A stretch of 16,490 bases of DNA from Cerioporus squamosus (taxonomy: Eukaryota > Basidiomycota > Agaricomycetes > Polyporales > Polyporaceae), in contig JABYQS010000635.1 in the NCBI GenBank assembly GCA_022592435.1, positions 1 to 16,490 on the forward strand. The letters run 5' to 3'. A program made the translations under genes and the position numbers. Within the stretch, counting starts at the first letter, position 1, and each line of letters opens with the position of its first letter. Below the pieces are notes generated by a model. That model was given only the letters and a program-made list of their open reading frames with translations. It searched no databases and was not told the DNA's origin. Positions 16,043-16,490 of the stretch are shown one piece after another.

Positions 16043-16490
16043 ATGGCATCCATCGGCCCCAGCGCATGTCGCGTGCTCATCACAGGTTTCGGCGTGAGTG
16101 TTTCGGCCCCTCGTCAACAGTTGCCTACAGATACTGACGCCAACACGATCGACTCGCAGCCCTTCCACAAGTACCAGGAGAACCCTTCGTGGCTTGCAGT
16201 CAAGCCGCTCCATAACACCACCCTCACCGCGGACTCGGGCAGACCAATCCACATCACGACACTCGAGCTTCCCGTCTCGTACGAGTACGTGTTGAAGAAC
16301 GTCCCAGGTCTGCACAAACGCCCTCCTGTACTCCCACCCCCGCCGATGCGAGCATTCCTGTCCCCAAGGATGGCTACGACTTTCTTCTTCCACGTCGGCG
16401 TCTCAGGCCGTGGTCCCATCCGGATCGAGCGCGTAGGGCACAAGTATGGGTACAACCTTACTCTCCCGGATGCGTATGGCCGGCTAGGTC
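16043..16490 (+). CDS. Pyroglutamyl-peptidase I (peptidase C15), 5' part
   Basis: The family are cytosolic cysteine peptidases that remove N-terminal pyroglutamate from peptides. Exon 1 is 16043-16093 and encodes MASIGPSACRVLITGFG; the intron is 16094-16159 (66 nt); exon 2 runs from 16160 off the window. The spliced product has the family's N-terminal TGFGPF motif, then ENPSWLAVKPLHN, ELPVSYEYVLKNVPG, FHVGVSGRGPIRIE and GHKYGY. Glu at 16427-16429 corresponds in position to the catalytic Glu; the catalytic Cys and His lie beyond the window. Between about 16334 and 16383 the frame encodes PPPPMRAFLSPRMATT, whereas the next frame encodes PTPADASIPVPKDGYD, which fits the family far better. Two compensating single-base differences therefore appear to bracket a 16-residue out-of-frame patch. 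Confidence 0.8.
   Translation, partial: MASIGPSACRVLITGFGVSVSAPRQQLPTDTDANTIDSQPFHKYQENPSWLAVKPLHNTTLTADSGRPIHITTLELPVSYEYVLKNVPGLHKRPPVLPPPPMRAFLSPRMATTFFFHVGVSGRGPIRIERVGHKYGYNLTLPDAYGRLG

Overview
The window reads as nuclear DNA of a filamentous basidiomycete, most likely an Agaricomycete. Genes are GC-rich and close together. They are cut by many GT-AG introns of about 46-68 nt with CTNAC-like branch points, and some exons are extremely short. Two AA9 lytic polysaccharide monooxygenase (LPMO) genes fit a plant-biomass degrader. I could run no homology search, so all assignments rest on recognised motifs and on reading frames that close across splice sites.

Left part (1-2581): a probable minus-strand gene fragment runs off the left edge. 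Diverging from it on the + strand are the ribosome-assembly factor NSA2 (six exons, one of only 6 nt) and a PRKRIP1-type spliceosome-associated protein.

Middle (about 2914-7852): a direct tandem duplication. Each unit holds a promoter, an eight-exon AA9 LPMO gene encoding 244 residues, its 3' flank, and the 5' end of the next gene. Unit 1 carries a dead copy of that 5' end, whose start ATG is GTG, and a 529-bp hAT-type MITE with an 8-bp target duplication. Unit 2 keeps the matching empty site, so the MITE arrived after the duplication. Unit 2 runs into the functional 5' end of a large SUV39/Clr4-type histone H3K9 methyltransferase gene (7818-12873). That gene has a long disordered N-terminus with three SUMO-interaction-like motifs and complete pre-SET, SET and post-SET signatures.

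Right part (12874-16490): converging on the methyltransferase gene is a minus-strand MGS1/WRNIP1 AAA+ ATPase gene. It has an N-terminal UBZ zinc finger assembled through a 7-nt exon, and three ACGCGT (MCB) boxes near its start. Diverging from it is the 5' part of a pyroglutamyl-peptidase I gene that runs off the right edge.

A recurring oddity is single- or double-base frame breaks. They cluster at 10600-11970 inside the methyltransferase gene, with a few more in PRKRIP1, MGS1 and the pyroglutamyl-peptidase gene. Nearly all are explained by one or two missing C:G pairs beside an existing C or G, while neighbouring exons of the same genes are intact. Consensus error in a poorly covered stretch is the simplest explanation; recent gene decay is the alternative.

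The genes do not form one pathway. They are housekeeping genes (ribosome assembly, splicing, heterochromatin, replication stress, peptide turnover) with a small LPMO expansion inserted between them. I found no CRISPR array, tRNA or rRNA, and no clearly new multi-gene system.
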